DNA of 64,000 nucleotides, from contig NZ_SLXH01000017.1 in the NCBI RefSeq assembly GCF_004341365.1, positions 1-64,000 on the forward strand, given 5' to 3'. This DNA comes from Simplicispira metamorpha. Its GTDB lineage: Bacteria; Pseudomonadota; Gammaproteobacteria; Burkholderiales; Burkholderiaceae_C. The notes beneath the pieces were generated by a model. That model saw only the letters and a list, made by a program, of their open reading frames with translations, did not search any database and was not told the DNA's origin. The translations under genes were made by a program, and so were the position numbers. Shown here piece by piece: positions 1-8,061 of this stretch (position 1 is the first letter of the stretch; the number at the start of each line of letters is the position of its first letter).

Positions 1-114
1 GCGCGCGAGATTCTGGTGGAGATGGGCCGGCGCGGCATGGTCGGTGGCCAGGAGGACATGATTGAAGACACGGCGCTGACCATGGCCAAGGCGCGCGGCC
101 TGATGGCCGCATAA
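1..114 (+). CDS. 4-hydroxy-2-oxovalerate aldolase, C-terminal end (partial)
   Basis: Only the last 37 codons are in the window; the 5' part lies upstream. The tail contains [18 protein letters not shown], which I recognise as the conserved C-terminus of the DmpG/MhpE-type aldolase that splits 4-hydroxy-2-oxovalerate into pyruvate and acetaldehyde at the end of the meta-cleavage pathway. The assignment is supported by 4-oxalocrotonate decarboxylase and tautomerase genes downstream on the same strand. A chemoreceptor follows after 18 bases. The family call rests on a short tail, so it is good but not certain. Confidence 0.75.
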   Translation, partial: AREILVEMGRRGMVGGQEDMIEDTALTMAKARGLMAA

Positions 115-132
115 CGCCGCCATCAGCGATAT

Positions 133-1569
133 ATGGGCACGTTGCTCGGCTTTGCCGTGGTGCTGCTGTTGGCTGCATTGGCCTGGCCCGCCTGGTCATG
201 GCCCTGGGATGGCTTGCGTGAGCTGGCCCTCCTTGGTCTGGCCCTGCTGGCGCTGGTCGGCGTGGCGGGGCGTGCCCGTGGCGGGTGGGCCCGCGTGGGC
301 CGCCGTGCCATGGCAGCGGCGCTGGGGCGGCTGGACCAGCAGGCCCTGGATGTCACAGTGAACAACGCCAGCATGATGTCGTCGTTTACCAAAGTGGTGA
401 GCGCCTCGCGCGCGCAGGCTGGCGTTCTGGCACAGCTGCTCGATGGCGTTGGTGCGCTCAACCGCAGCGTGGAAACGGTGGCGCAAGCGGCTGCCGTCAC
501 CCGCAACGAGGTCGATTCCATGCATGCGCTGGCCGTGCAGGGCGATGGCCTGCTGCACCAGACCATGGAGCGCATTGCCGCGCTGGAGCCATCGGCCCAG
601 GGCCTGGAAGAGCGCTTTCGCGAGGTCATGCGACACCGCGACAACATCGAAACCATCCTGGACATCATCCAGAAGGTGGCCATGCAGACCAACCTGCTGT
701 CGCTCAATGCCGCCGTTGAGGCTGCCCGCGCCGGTGAACACGGGCGGGGTTTCAGCGTAGTGGCCCAGGAAGTGCGCCAGCTGGCCACCCGCACCAACGA
801 GGCCACGCTGCAAATCCGCCAGATGGTGTCCGGCATCACCCACAGCACGGTGGCCGCAGACAGCTATTTGCAACAGGTGCTGCAAGACATCCACGGCAGC
901 ATTGAGCGCACCCGCGACACCAGCACCGCGCTGGCCGACATCCGCACCCGCGCGGGCCGCACCCTGGAGGCTGCCAGCGACATGGCCGCCGCCGCCCATA
1001 CCCAGGAGGGCCTGAGCCAGGACTTGGTGGCCAACGCCCAGGCCCTGTCGGCAGCGGCGCAGCAATCGGTGGAATCGATTGGTGCCAGCAATGCCCAGCT
1101 GCGCACGGTGCAGGGCCTGATCGGGCAGCTCAAGCGCGAAACCTCGCAGCTGCTGCCTGGCCGCGCTCCGCTGGCGGTACTGGCCGATTGCATCGAAGAG
1201 CTGCGCGCCTGCAACATCCTCATCATGAATGCCGATGCCTGCCGCGAGATTGGCGCGGTGGTGGAGCGCATTGGGCAACTCGATCAACTCATCGACAGCA
1301 CCTGGTCGCATTACCAACGCGGCCTGCGCGAGCCGTCGCAGGTGGCCGCAGCGCAGGCGTTTGCCACCGCCTTGCAAACCTACCGCCGGTTGCGCAACGA
1401 CATGCTGGCGCTGGCCCAGTCCGAGCAGTTTGACCAGGTGCGCATCCATGTACCCCAGCGGGTGCGCCCCGCCTACGACCTGGTCAAAAGCAGCCTGGCG
1501 CAGCTGGGCCCGCCCGCCCCGTTGGCCCGCCGCCCCCTGGCGAGCCTGGTGGCCCGGCTGCCACGCTGA
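133..1569 (+). CDS. Methyl-accepting chemotaxis protein with N-terminal membrane hairpin and C-terminal helical domain
   Basis: 478 aa. Two hydrophobic segments (about residues 3-21 and 30-46) lie at the extreme N-terminus with almost no periplasmic loop between them. A cytoplasmic coiled coil follows, with the conserved chemoreceptor hairpin around residues 180-215 ([20 protein letters not shown]). After the signalling domain, about residues 345-460 form another helical region (ID-x-TW-x-HY, then an Arg/Leu-rich helix) that resembles a four-helix-bundle sensor but sits C-terminal instead of N-terminal. It should contact CheW/CheA and, having no periplasmic domain, probably senses a cytoplasmic or membrane signal. 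It sits inside a meta-cleavage operon, suggesting chemotaxis linked to aromatic metabolism (inference). No clear Shine-Dalgarno; the start was chosen as the first ATG before the membrane segment. Confidence 0.85.
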   Translation: MGTLLGFAVVLLLAALAWPAWSWPWDGLRELALLGLALLALVGVAGRARGGWARVGRRAMAAALGRLDQQALDVTVNNASMMSSFTKVVSASRAQAGVLAQLLDGVGALNRSVETVAQAAAVTRNEVDSMHALAVQGDGLLHQTMERIAALEPSAQGLEERFREVMRHRDNIETILDIIQKVAMQTNLLSLNAAVEAARAGEHGRGFSVVAQEVRQLATRTNEATLQIRQMVSGITHSTVAADSYLQQVLQDIHGSIERTRDTSTALADIRTRAGRTLEAASDMAAAAHTQEGLSQDLVANAQALSAAAQQSVESIGASNAQLRTVQGLIGQLKRETSQLLPGRAPLAVLADCIEELRACNILIMNADACREIGAVVERIGQLDQLIDSTWSHYQRGLREPSQVAAAQAFATALQTYRRLRNDMLALAQSEQFDQVRIHVPQRVRPAYDLVKSSLAQLGPPAPLARRPLASLVARLPR

Positions 1570-1631
1570 GCAGCGCGGTGCCCGCTGCTCCCATTCCCCC
1601 GATTTTTCCACTCTACGACGAAGGCCCCTCC

Positions 1632-2420
1632 ATGCCACTGCAAACCCACACCCTCGCTGAACTGGCCCAGCACCTGGAAAACTGCCAACTGCAAGCCCAG
1701 GACACCCTGAAAATCACCGAAGCCCACCCCGATATGGACTGGGACGATGCCTACGCCATCCAGGACTTGATTCTGGCCAGCAAGCTGCGCAAGGGCGCGC
1801 GCGTGGTGGGCTACAAGGCCGGTTTGACCTCGCACGCCAAAATGAAACAAATGGGCGTGACCGACCCGGTGTTCGGCTTCCTGGTGGATGAATACGTCGT
1901 GGCCGAGGGCGCCGAGGTCAAGGTCAGCGAGCTGATCCACCCCAAGGTGGAGCCCGAAATTTGCTTCATCACCCGCACCGAACTCACCGGCCCCGGTTGC
2001 CACATCGGCGCTGTGCTGGCCGCCAGCGATGTGGTGCTGCCCGGCATCGAAGTGATCGACAGCCGCTACCGCGACTTCAAGTTCGACCTGAAAAGCGTGA
2101 TTGCCGACAACACCTCGGCGGCGCGTTTCGTGGTCGGTGGCCGCGTGGCCCCGGCGCGTGACCTGGACTTGCGCACCTTGGGCGTGGTGCTGGAAAAGAA
2201 CGGCCAGCCCGTGGCCCTGGGGGCAGGCGCTGCCGTGCTGGGCCACCCCGCCGCCGCTGTGGCCATGCTGGTCAACCACCTGGGGCGCCGTGGCCAATCG
2301 CTGCCCGCTGGCAGCCTGGTGCTGTCGGGCGGCATCACCGAAGCCGTGCCGGTGCAGGCGGGCGACAACGTCACCTTGCGCATCCAGAACCTGGGAAGCG
2401 TGTCGGTTCGGTTCGTGTAA
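1632..2420 (+). CDS. dmpH: 4-oxalocrotonate decarboxylase (2-oxo-3-hexenedioate decarboxylase)
   Basis: 262 aa, the usual family length. It converts 2-oxo-3-hexenedioate to 2-oxopent-4-enoate in the oxalocrotonate branch of meta-cleavage degradation; the family is Mg-dependent and pairs with the hydratase. Visible landmarks are the HPKVEPEICF motif with its acidic metal ligands, GPGCHIG, and VIDSRYRDFKFDL followed by a VIADN motif, all typical of the DmpH/DmpE superfamily. DmpH is preferred over the hydratase DmpE because of the RYRDFKFDL block and the tautomerase gene nearby, but the two are close homologues. The start at 1632 (MPLQTHT) is preferred to a longer frame because homologues begin there. 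Confidence 0.85.
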   Translation: MPLQTHTLAELAQHLENCQLQAQDTLKITEAHPDMDWDDAYAIQDLILASKLRKGARVVGYKAGLTSHAKMKQMGVTDPVFGFLVDEYVVAEGAEVKVSELIHPKVEPEICFITRTELTGPGCHIGAVLAASDVVLPGIEVIDSRYRDFKFDLKSVIADNTSAARFVVGGRVAPARDLDLRTLGVVLEKNGQPVALGAGAAVLGHPAAAVAMLVNHLGRRGQSLPAGSLVLSGGITEAVPVQAGDNVTLRIQNLGSVSVRFV

Positions 2421-2440
2421 CCCAGAAAAGAGACAACACC

Positions 2441-3427
2441 ATGCAACGCAGACAATTCATCGCCACCGGCGCTGGCGCCGCCCTGTCCGCCTCCGTGGCT
2501 GCGCTTCCCGCGTGGGCGCAAGAGGCCTGGCCGACCAAGCCGGTCAAGCTGATCGTGCCGTTCCCGCCCGGCGGGCCCACCGATGTGATGGGGCGCACGG
2601 CGGCCAAGGTCATGGCAGAAAAACTGGGCCAACCCTTTGTGGTGGAAAACAAGGCCGGTGCGGGTGGCAACATCGGTACCGAGGCCGTGGCCAAGGCCGC
2701 TGCCGATGGCTACACCATCGGCCTGTCGGCCATCAGCAGCCTGGCCATTGCGCCGCACCTGTACGCCAAAGTGCCGTTCTCGGTCGAAAAAGACTTTGCG
2801 CCGATCTCGCTGGTGGGCACCTCGCCCTGCGTCATCGTCGTACACCCGAGCGCGCCCTTCAGCGACCTCAAGGGCCTGGTGGCCTACGCCAAGGCCAACC
2901 CGGGCAAACTCAACTACGCCACCTCGGGCATCGGCACCAGCAACCACCTGGCGGCGGAGTTGTTGCAGGCCACGGCGGGCATCCAGCTGACCAGCGTGCC
3001 GTACAAAGGCTCCAGCCAGATCGTGCCCGACCTGCTGTCGGGCGTGCTGCTGATGAGCATGGAAAGCTCGCTGGCCACCACGCTGCAACACATCAAGGCG
3101 GGCAAGCTCAAGGCGATAGCCGTGACCTCGCCCAAGCGCTCGCGCGCCCTGCCCCAGGTGCCCACCATTGCCGAGTCGGGCTACCCCGGTTTTGAAGTGG
3201 AGACCTGGTTCGGGCTGGTGGCGCCGGTGGGCACGCCACGCGCCATCGTGGACAAGCTCCAATCGGCCTGGAGCGAGGGCTCCAAGCTGACCGATGCCAC
3301 CAACGCCTTCGAGGCCATCTCTGCCGACATCCGGGTGCAGACACCGGCACAGTTTGCCGATTTCATCCGCGCAGAAAACCTGCGCTGGGGCAGCTTGATC
3401 CAGAAGCTGGGTATCAAGCTCGATTGA
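2441..3427 (+). CDS. Bug-family (TTT) periplasmic substrate-binding receptor
   Basis: 328 aa with an N-terminal export signal (MQRRQFIATG then a hydrophobic stretch, cleavage likely after ALPAWA near residue 26). The mature protein starts with the family hallmark WPTKPVKLIVPFPPGGPTD and carries the GxxGN and PYKGSSQ motifs of tripartite tricarboxylate transporter receptors. These proteins bind carboxylates or aromatic acids in the periplasm. Most Bug receptors in Burkholderiales have no adjacent membrane components, and none are seen here. Its place between dmpH and the tautomerase suggests it binds an aromatic acid or pathway intermediate (inference). Spacing to dmpH is 20 bases. Confidence 0.88.
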   Translation: MQRRQFIATGAGAALSASVAALPAWAQEAWPTKPVKLIVPFPPGGPTDVMGRTAAKVMAEKLGQPFVVENKAGAGGNIGTEAVAKAAADGYTIGLSAISSLAIAPHLYAKVPFSVEKDFAPISLVGTSPCVIVVHPSAPFSDLKGLVAYAKANPGKLNYATSGIGTSNHLAAELLQATAGIQLTSVPYKGSSQIVPDLLSGVLLMSMESSLATTLQHIKAGKLKAIAVTSPKRSRALPQVPTIAESGYPGFEVETWFGLVAPVGTPRAIVDKLQSAWSEGSKLTDATNAFEAISADIRVQTPAQFADFIRAENLRWGSLIQKLGIKLD

Positions 3428-3466
3428 TGGCCCCCTTCGTTCTTTGACCATTGCCAGGAAACCGCC

Positions 3467-3658
3467 ATGCCATTTGCCCAGATTTACATGATTGAAGGCC
3501 GCACCGAAGCGCAGAAAAAAGCCGTCATCGAAAAAGTCACCCAGGCCCTGCACGAGGCCGTGGGCGCGCCCAAAGAGAACGTGCGCGTCTGGATCCACGA
3601 CGTGCCCAAAGAGAACTGGGGCATTGCCGGCGTCAGCGCCAAAGACCTGGGCCGCTGA
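3467..3658 (+). CDS. dmpI: 4-oxalocrotonate tautomerase
   Basis: 63 aa, typical length. It isomerises 2-hydroxymuconate to 2-oxo-3-hexenedioate. After removal of Met the chain begins with the catalytic Pro1; Arg11 (EGRTEAQ) and Arg39 (NVRVWI) of the active site are both present in the correct spacing. The residue equivalent to Phe50 of the classical enzyme is Trp (KENWGIAG), a conservative change. It is the last gene of the meta-cleavage operon; a palindromic repeat lies just downstream, before the convergent gspE-like gene. Confidence is high for the family; the exact substrate is inferred from the operon. Confidence 0.92.
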   Translation: MPFAQIYMIEGRTEAQKKAVIEKVTQALHEAVGAPKENVRVWIHDVPKENWGIAGVSAKDLGR

Positions 3659-3689
3659 GCGCCTTCTGGCGGCTGGTTTTGGTGCATTT

Positions 3690-3743
3690 TTGATAGCTGC
3701 TAGCGCCCGTCCCGAAAGGGCTGGAGGCACTTTTGGCTATCAA
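3690..3743. repeat. Dispersed palindromic repeat, copy R1 (archetype)
   Basis: Bounded by perfect 8-base terminal inverted repeats TTGATAGC and GCTATCAA. The interior contains GATAGCTGCTAGCGC and GGGCTGGAGGC. It lies between two convergent genes and ends one base before the stop codon of the gspE-like gene, so it may also act as a bidirectional terminator. It is the most symmetric of about 13 related copies in the window. Confidence 0.8.
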
Positions 3744-3744
3744 T

Positions 3745-5703
3745 TCACAGGTTGGTGGCCGCCAGCACCTCGGGCATATCGGTCAGGCCCTGCAAGACTT
3801 TGTCGATGCCATCCTGGCGCAGGGTGCGCATGCCCGCTTGCAGCGCGCTGTGGCGAATCTCGGTGGCGCTGGCGCGCTGGCGGATGTGCTGGCGGATGGC
3901 GTCGTCGCTTTGCATCAGCTCGTGGATGCCCAGGCGCCCCCGGTAGCCGTGGCCGTCGCACTGGGGGCAGCCTTGGCGCTGCCACAGCGTGACCGTGCCG
4001 CCGCTGCTGCTGCCGTAGCTGCTGCGCCAGCGCGCCACCTGCGCGGCGCGCGCCTCGGGCGTGTTCTGTACGCCGCTGGCCAGGTACTGCGAGGCCATGG
4101 CCAGCAGCGTGTCATTGTCTGCCGGGTGCGGCTGGCGGCAGGCCACGCACAGGCGGCGCACCAGGCGCTGCGCCAGAATGGCCAGCAGCGAATCAGAAAA
4201 GTTGAACGGGTCGAGGCCAATTTCGAGCAGCCGCGTGATGCTCTCGGGCGCCGAGTTGGTGTGCAGCGTCGATAGCACCAGGTGCCCCGTCAGCGAGGCT
4301 TCGATGGCGATGCGCGCGGTTTCCTCATCGCGCATTTCGCCAATCAGGATCACATCGGGGTCGGCGCGCAAAAACGTGCGCATGGCGGCGGCAAACGTCC
4401 AGCCGATGCGCGGGTTGACCTGCACCTGGCGCAGCCCCGACTGGGTGATTTCGATGGGGTCTTCGGCCGTCCAGATTTTGCGGCCTTCGGTGTTGATGTC
4501 GCTCACCACCGAATGCAGCGTGGTCGTCTTGCCGCAGCCCGTGGGGCCGCACACCAGCACCAGGCCGTAGCTTTTGTGCACCACGGCGCGCAGCACTTGC
4601 AGGTGGGCGGGGCTCAGGCCGATGTGCTCCAGCGGTATGGGCTTGGCGCTGGCCAGCAGGCGCAGCACCACGTCTTCCAGCCCGTGCGAGGTGGGCACCG
4701 TCACCACGCGCAGCTCCACCGGCGGGCCGCCAAAGCGGGCAAAGTCGATCTTGCCGTCCTGGGGCTTGCGGTGCTCGGAAATGTCCAGGCTGGCCATGAT
4801 CTTGATGCGCGCCACCATGGCAAAGCGAAACCGCGCGGGCAGCTCCAGGTAGGGCGCCAGCTCGCCATCGACGCGCAGGCGGATGCGCACGTTCTGCGGC
4901 GCCGGTTCGGTCTCGATGTGGATGTCGGAGGCGCGGTGCGCAATGGCCTCGTTGATGACGGAGTTGATCAGCCGCACCAGCGTGTTGTCCGACTCGCTGA
5001 CCACATCGGCTTGCTGGGCATCGCCCTCGGGCAGGGCGCTGGTGAGGTCGCTGGCCAGCTCCTGGGCGCTGGCGCGCTGCATGGCCAGCGGCGGCGGGTT
5101 GCCTGCGGCCTTGGTCAGGGAGCGCGGCGTGCCGGTGGTTGGTGGGTTGCCCGGGTGGGTGCGGTAGGCCCGGGCAATGGCGGGCAGCAGGGTGCCCGGC
5201 GCGGCCTGCACCGGCACCAGCCGCCGCTGGGTCAGAAAGCGCAGCTCATCGAGCAGCACGCGGTCCAGCGGGTCGGCCATCAGCACCACCAGCGCGTCCT
5301 CGCGCGCCAGCAGGGGCAGCACGGATTCGCGCTCGGCCACGGCGCGCGGCACCAGCGCCAGCGCGGCGGCGTCGGGGGGCAGCTCGCTGGGGTCCACCAT
5401 GTAGCCGCCCAGCCAGCTGCCAATCACCTGGCGCAGCCGCTCTTGCGTCAGGTCGCCCTGGGCCACCAGGATTTGGCCCACGGGGCGGTGCTGCCCACAC
5501 TCACGCTCTTGTTGCTGGATTTGCAGGCTGCGCAGCAGCGCTGCCGGTGTGACCAACCCAGCCTGCACCAGCGCCTCGCCCAGGTGGTGCGCATTGCCCA
5601 CCAGGGGGTGCGGCGCATTCACCAGCCGCCACAGGCTGTCTGCGTCTTTGGGGTGCAGGCAGGTGGACGGCGGTGCGTCGGTGGTCATCAGGGAGTCGGG
5701 CAT
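3745..5703 (-). CDS. GspE/PilB-family secretion ATPase
   Basis: 652 aa. An N-terminal GspE_N/MshE-like region (about 38-180, with LGEALVQAGL and VGQILVAQGDL repeats) is followed by a proline/alanine linker and the C-terminal hexameric ATPase. Walker A is GPTGCGKT at 386-393; the Asp and His boxes and Walker B (DPDVILIGEMRDEET, about 448-462) are intact; a zinc-binding pair of CxxC motifs lies at 519/522 and 579/582. Such ATPases drive type IV pilus or type II pseudopilus assembly. No other pilus or Gsp gene is in the window, so the partner system is unknown. Start 5703 (MPDSLMTTD) was chosen because the longer frame upstream has no homology-like content; 5688 is an alternative. Confidence 0.88.
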   Translation of the reverse strand: MPDSLMTTDAPPSTCLHPKDADSLWRLVNAPHPLVGNAHHLGEALVQAGLVTPAALLRSLQIQQQERECGQHRPVGQILVAQGDLTQERLRQVIGSWLGGYMVDPSELPPDAAALALVPRAVAERESVLPLLAREDALVVLMADPLDRVLLDELRFLTQRRLVPVQAAPGTLLPAIARAYRTHPGNPPTTGTPRSLTKAAGNPPPLAMQRASAQELASDLTSALPEGDAQQADVVSESDNTLVRLINSVINEAIAHRASDIHIETEPAPQNVRIRLRVDGELAPYLELPARFRFAMVARIKIMASLDISEHRKPQDGKIDFARFGGPPVELRVVTVPTSHGLEDVVLRLLASAKPIPLEHIGLSPAHLQVLRAVVHKSYGLVLVCGPTGCGKTTTLHSVVSDINTEGRKIWTAEDPIEITQSGLRQVQVNPRIGWTFAAAMRTFLRADPDVILIGEMRDEETARIAIEASLTGHLVLSTLHTNSAPESITRLLEIGLDPFNFSDSLLAILAQRLVRRLCVACRQPHPADNDTLLAMASQYLASGVQNTPEARAAQVARWRSSYGSSSGGTVTLWQRQGCPQCDGHGYRGRLGIHELMQSDDAIRQHIRQRASATEIRHSALQAGMRTLRQDGIDKVLQGLTDMPEVLAATNL

Positions 5704-5758
5704 GGGAAGGCAGCGGTGGAGATGGCGGGCGGGGCGCTGGCGGTGGGCCAGTCGCGGC

Positions 5759-6574
5759 TCAGAGTGTGAAGGCGTAATCCACCGTGATGGGCGCGTGGTC
5801 AGAGAATTTCTCGCCCTTGTAGATGTGCTCGGCCTGCGCCAGCGCAGCCAGGGCGGGGGTGGCCAGGTGGTAATCCAGCCGCCAGCCCACGTTGTTGGCG
5901 TAGGCCTGGCCCCGGTTGCTCCACCAGGTGTAGGCCGCATCGGTGGCCTCGGGTTGCAGGCGGCGGTACACATCCACCAGCCCGCCGCTGGGCTCGGTGG
6001 GGTGCAGCAGCTGGCTCACCCAGGCGCGCTCTTCGGGGGTAAAGCCGCTGTTTTTCTGGTTGCTGCGCCAGTTTTTCAGGTCGATGCTCTGGTGGGCGAT
6101 GTTCAGGTCGCCGCACAAAATGAACTCGCGCTCGGCCTTGGTCTGCATCAGGTGCGGGTGGAACCCGGCCAGAAACCGGAACTTGGCCTGCTGGCGCGCC
6201 TCGCCCGAGGCGCCGCTGGGAAAGTAGGCGCTGATGACCGAGAGCTTGCGCGCGGGCGTGTCAAAGCGCAGCTCCAGGTAGCGGCCTTCGGCATCGAACT
6301 CGGGCGAGCCATAGCCCGCCACCACATCGCTGGGCTCGTGGCGGGTATAAATGCCCACGCCCGAATAGCCTTTTTTCTCGGCGTAATGGAAATACCCGCG
6401 CAGGCCCGCCAGCTCCTCGAACTTGCCTTCTATATCGGCGGCCTGGGCTTTGATTTCCTGCACGCAAATACAATCCGGGCGCAGGCTGGCCATCCAGTCT
6501 TCGGCGCCTTTGCGGGTGGCGGAGCGGATGCCATTGAGGTTGAGGCTGGTTAACTTGAACAAGGAATTTCCCAT
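5759..6574 (-). CDS. xthA: Exodeoxyribonuclease III
   Basis: 271 aa, usual size. This DNA repair enzyme is a 3'-5' exonuclease and AP endonuclease of the EEP superfamily. Visible motifs are LTSLNLNGIRSA at the N-terminus, VQEIKA (metal-binding Glu), YSGVGIYTR, GDLNIAH (Asp/Asn) and the C-terminal SDHAPITVDY with the catalytic Asp-His pair. The start codon at 6574 overlaps the pyrE start on the other strand by two bases, so the two genes are divergently transcribed from within each other's 5' coding region. No strong Shine-Dalgarno is seen for this start, but the MGNSLFKLTSLNLNG beginning matches the family. Confidence 0.94.
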   Translation of the reverse strand: MGNSLFKLTSLNLNGIRSATRKGAEDWMASLRPDCICVQEIKAQAADIEGKFEELAGLRGYFHYAEKKGYSGVGIYTRHEPSDVVAGYGSPEFDAEGRYLELRFDTPARKLSVISAYFPSGASGEARQQAKFRFLAGFHPHLMQTKAEREFILCGDLNIAHQSIDLKNWRSNQKNSGFTPEERAWVSQLLHPTEPSGGLVDVYRRLQPEATDAAYTWWSNRGQAYANNVGWRLDYHLATPALAALAQAEHIYKGEKFSDHAPITVDYAFTL

Positions 6575-7262
6575 GGTGGTTGGTGGCGCGCAAGCAATAG
6601 AGAAAGACCGTCTGGCACAGGATTTTGTGCGTTTTGCGGTGGAGTCGGGCGTGCTGCGCTTTGGCGAGTTCAAGACCAAGGCCGGGCGCCTGAGTCCGTA
6701 TTTTTTCAACGCCGGTTTGTTTGATGACGGTGCCAAGATGGGTCGGCTGGCCGAATTCTATGCACAAGCCCTGATGGAGAGCGGCATCGAATTCGACATG
6801 GTGTTTGGCCCCGCCTACAAGGGCATTCCGTTGGCCGCCACCGTGGCCGTGGAGCTGGCGCGCCGGGGCCGCAACGTGCCCTTTGCCTACAACCGCAAAG
6901 AGGTCAAAGACCATGGCGAAGGCGGCACCCTGGTGGGCGCGCCGCTGCAAGGGCGCGTGCTCATCGTCGATGACGTGATGTCGGCAGGCACCGCAGCGCG
7001 CGAATCCATTGCGCTGATCCAGGCCGCAGGCGCCACGCCCCACGCCGTGGTCATCGCCCTGGACCGCCAGGAAAAAGCCACCGAAAACGGCCAGGACGTG
7101 AACCACAGCGCCGTGCAATACGTGCGCCAGCAACTGGGCTTGCAGGTGTGCGCCATCGCCACGCTGGCCGATTTGTTGCAGTATTTGCAGCAAGATGACG
7201 GCTCGGGCGTATCGGCCCACCACGAGCGGGTGCTGGCCTACCGCCAGCGCTACGGCGTGTAA
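6573..7262 (+). CDS. pyrE: Orotate phosphoribosyltransferase
   Basis: 229 aa. It catalyses orotate plus PRPP to OMP, the fifth step of pyrimidine synthesis. The N-terminal FGEFKTKAGRLSPYFFNAG block and the PRPP-binding loop RVLIVDDVMSAGTA are both intact. AAGGA at 6561-6565 is a well-placed ribosome binding site and supports the start at 6573. That site lies inside the divergent xthA coding sequence, so any promoter for pyrE must also lie in xthA, and the reverse holds too. Confidence 0.95.
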   Translation: MVVGGAQAIEKDRLAQDFVRFAVESGVLRFGEFKTKAGRLSPYFFNAGLFDDGAKMGRLAEFYAQALMESGIEFDMVFGPAYKGIPLAATVAVELARRGRNVPFAYNRKEVKDHGEGGTLVGAPLQGRVLIVDDVMSAGTAARESIALIQAAGATPHAVVIALDRQEKATENGQDVNHSAVQYVRQQLGLQVCAIATLADLLQYLQQDDGSGVSAHHERVLAYRQRYGV

Positions 7263-7315
7263 CGCCATTGCCCGTGTCCTGTGTGGCGCAACTGTTTTGT
7301 GGAAAGGGCCCGGCG

Positions 7316-8053
7316 ATGACACCTTTGCGACCCCACCGTGCCTGGATGGCGGCCCGCACGCTGGCCTTGGCAACCGGCCTGGCGGCCACGGGCTGCACGC
7401 TGGCGTGGGCCCAGCCTCTGGCGCAGGGTTCGGGCATTTACACCTGCATCGACAAAAACGGCCGCAAGCTGACTGCCGACCGCCCCATCGTGGAGTGCCT
7501 TGACCGCGAACAGCGCGAGCTGAGCCCCTCGGGCACCGTGCGCCGGGTGGTGGGCCCCACCCTGACCGAACAAGAGCGCGCCGCCCAGGAAGTGCAGCGG
7601 CGCAAAGAGCAGGAAGAGCGCAACCGCATTGCCGACGACCGCCGCCGCGATCGTGCCCTGCTGGCGCGCTACCCCGACAAAGCTGCGCATGACGCCGAGC
7701 GCGCCAACGCCATCGCCCAGGTGGAAGAAGTGAGCAACGCCGCCGCCAAGCGCATTGTGGATTTGCAGGCCCAGCGCAAAACGTTGGATGTGGAGCTGGA
7801 GTTCTACCGCAACGACCCGCTCAAGGCGCCCATGGCGCTGCGCCGCCAACTGGCGGAAAACGACGAAGGCATCCTGGAGCAACAGCGCTTTATCACCGGC
7901 CAAGACCGCGAGAAGCGCCGCGTCCACCAACGCTTTGACATAGAGCTGGGGCAACTGCGGCGCCTGTGGGCCATGCAGCACGCCGCGCCCGCACCGGGCG
8001 GGGCGCCGCCCGCCGCCGACACCCCCCCGGCAGCAGCGGCTGCGGGGCGTTAA
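7316..8053 (+). CDS. Exported DUF4124-type protein with coiled coil
   Basis: 245 aa. An N-terminal signal sequence (hydrophobic stretch around residues 14-32, ending near LAWAQ) is followed by the compact IYTCIDKNGRKLTADRP motif typical of DUF4124, a small domain of periplasmic proteins. A long charged coiled-coil region with heptad-like Glu/Arg repeats (about 85-215) and a Pro/Ala-rich tail come next. A GAAAGG ribosome binding site precedes the start at 7316. Function is unknown; the domain recurs in Burkholderiales envelope proteins. It ends 8 bases before ureD, so the two may be co-transcribed, but a shared role is not implied. Confidence 0.75.
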   Translation: MTPLRPHRAWMAARTLALATGLAATGCTLAWAQPLAQGSGIYTCIDKNGRKLTADRPIVECLDREQRELSPSGTVRRVVGPTLTEQERAAQEVQRRKEQEERNRIADDRRRDRALLARYPDKAAHDAERANAIAQVEEVSNAAAKRIVDLQAQRKTLDVELEFYRNDPLKAPMALRRQLAENDEGILEQQRFITGQDREKRRVHQRFDIELGQLRRLWAMQHAAPAPGGAPPAADTPPAAAAAGR

Positions 8054-8061
8054 TTTTTTGT

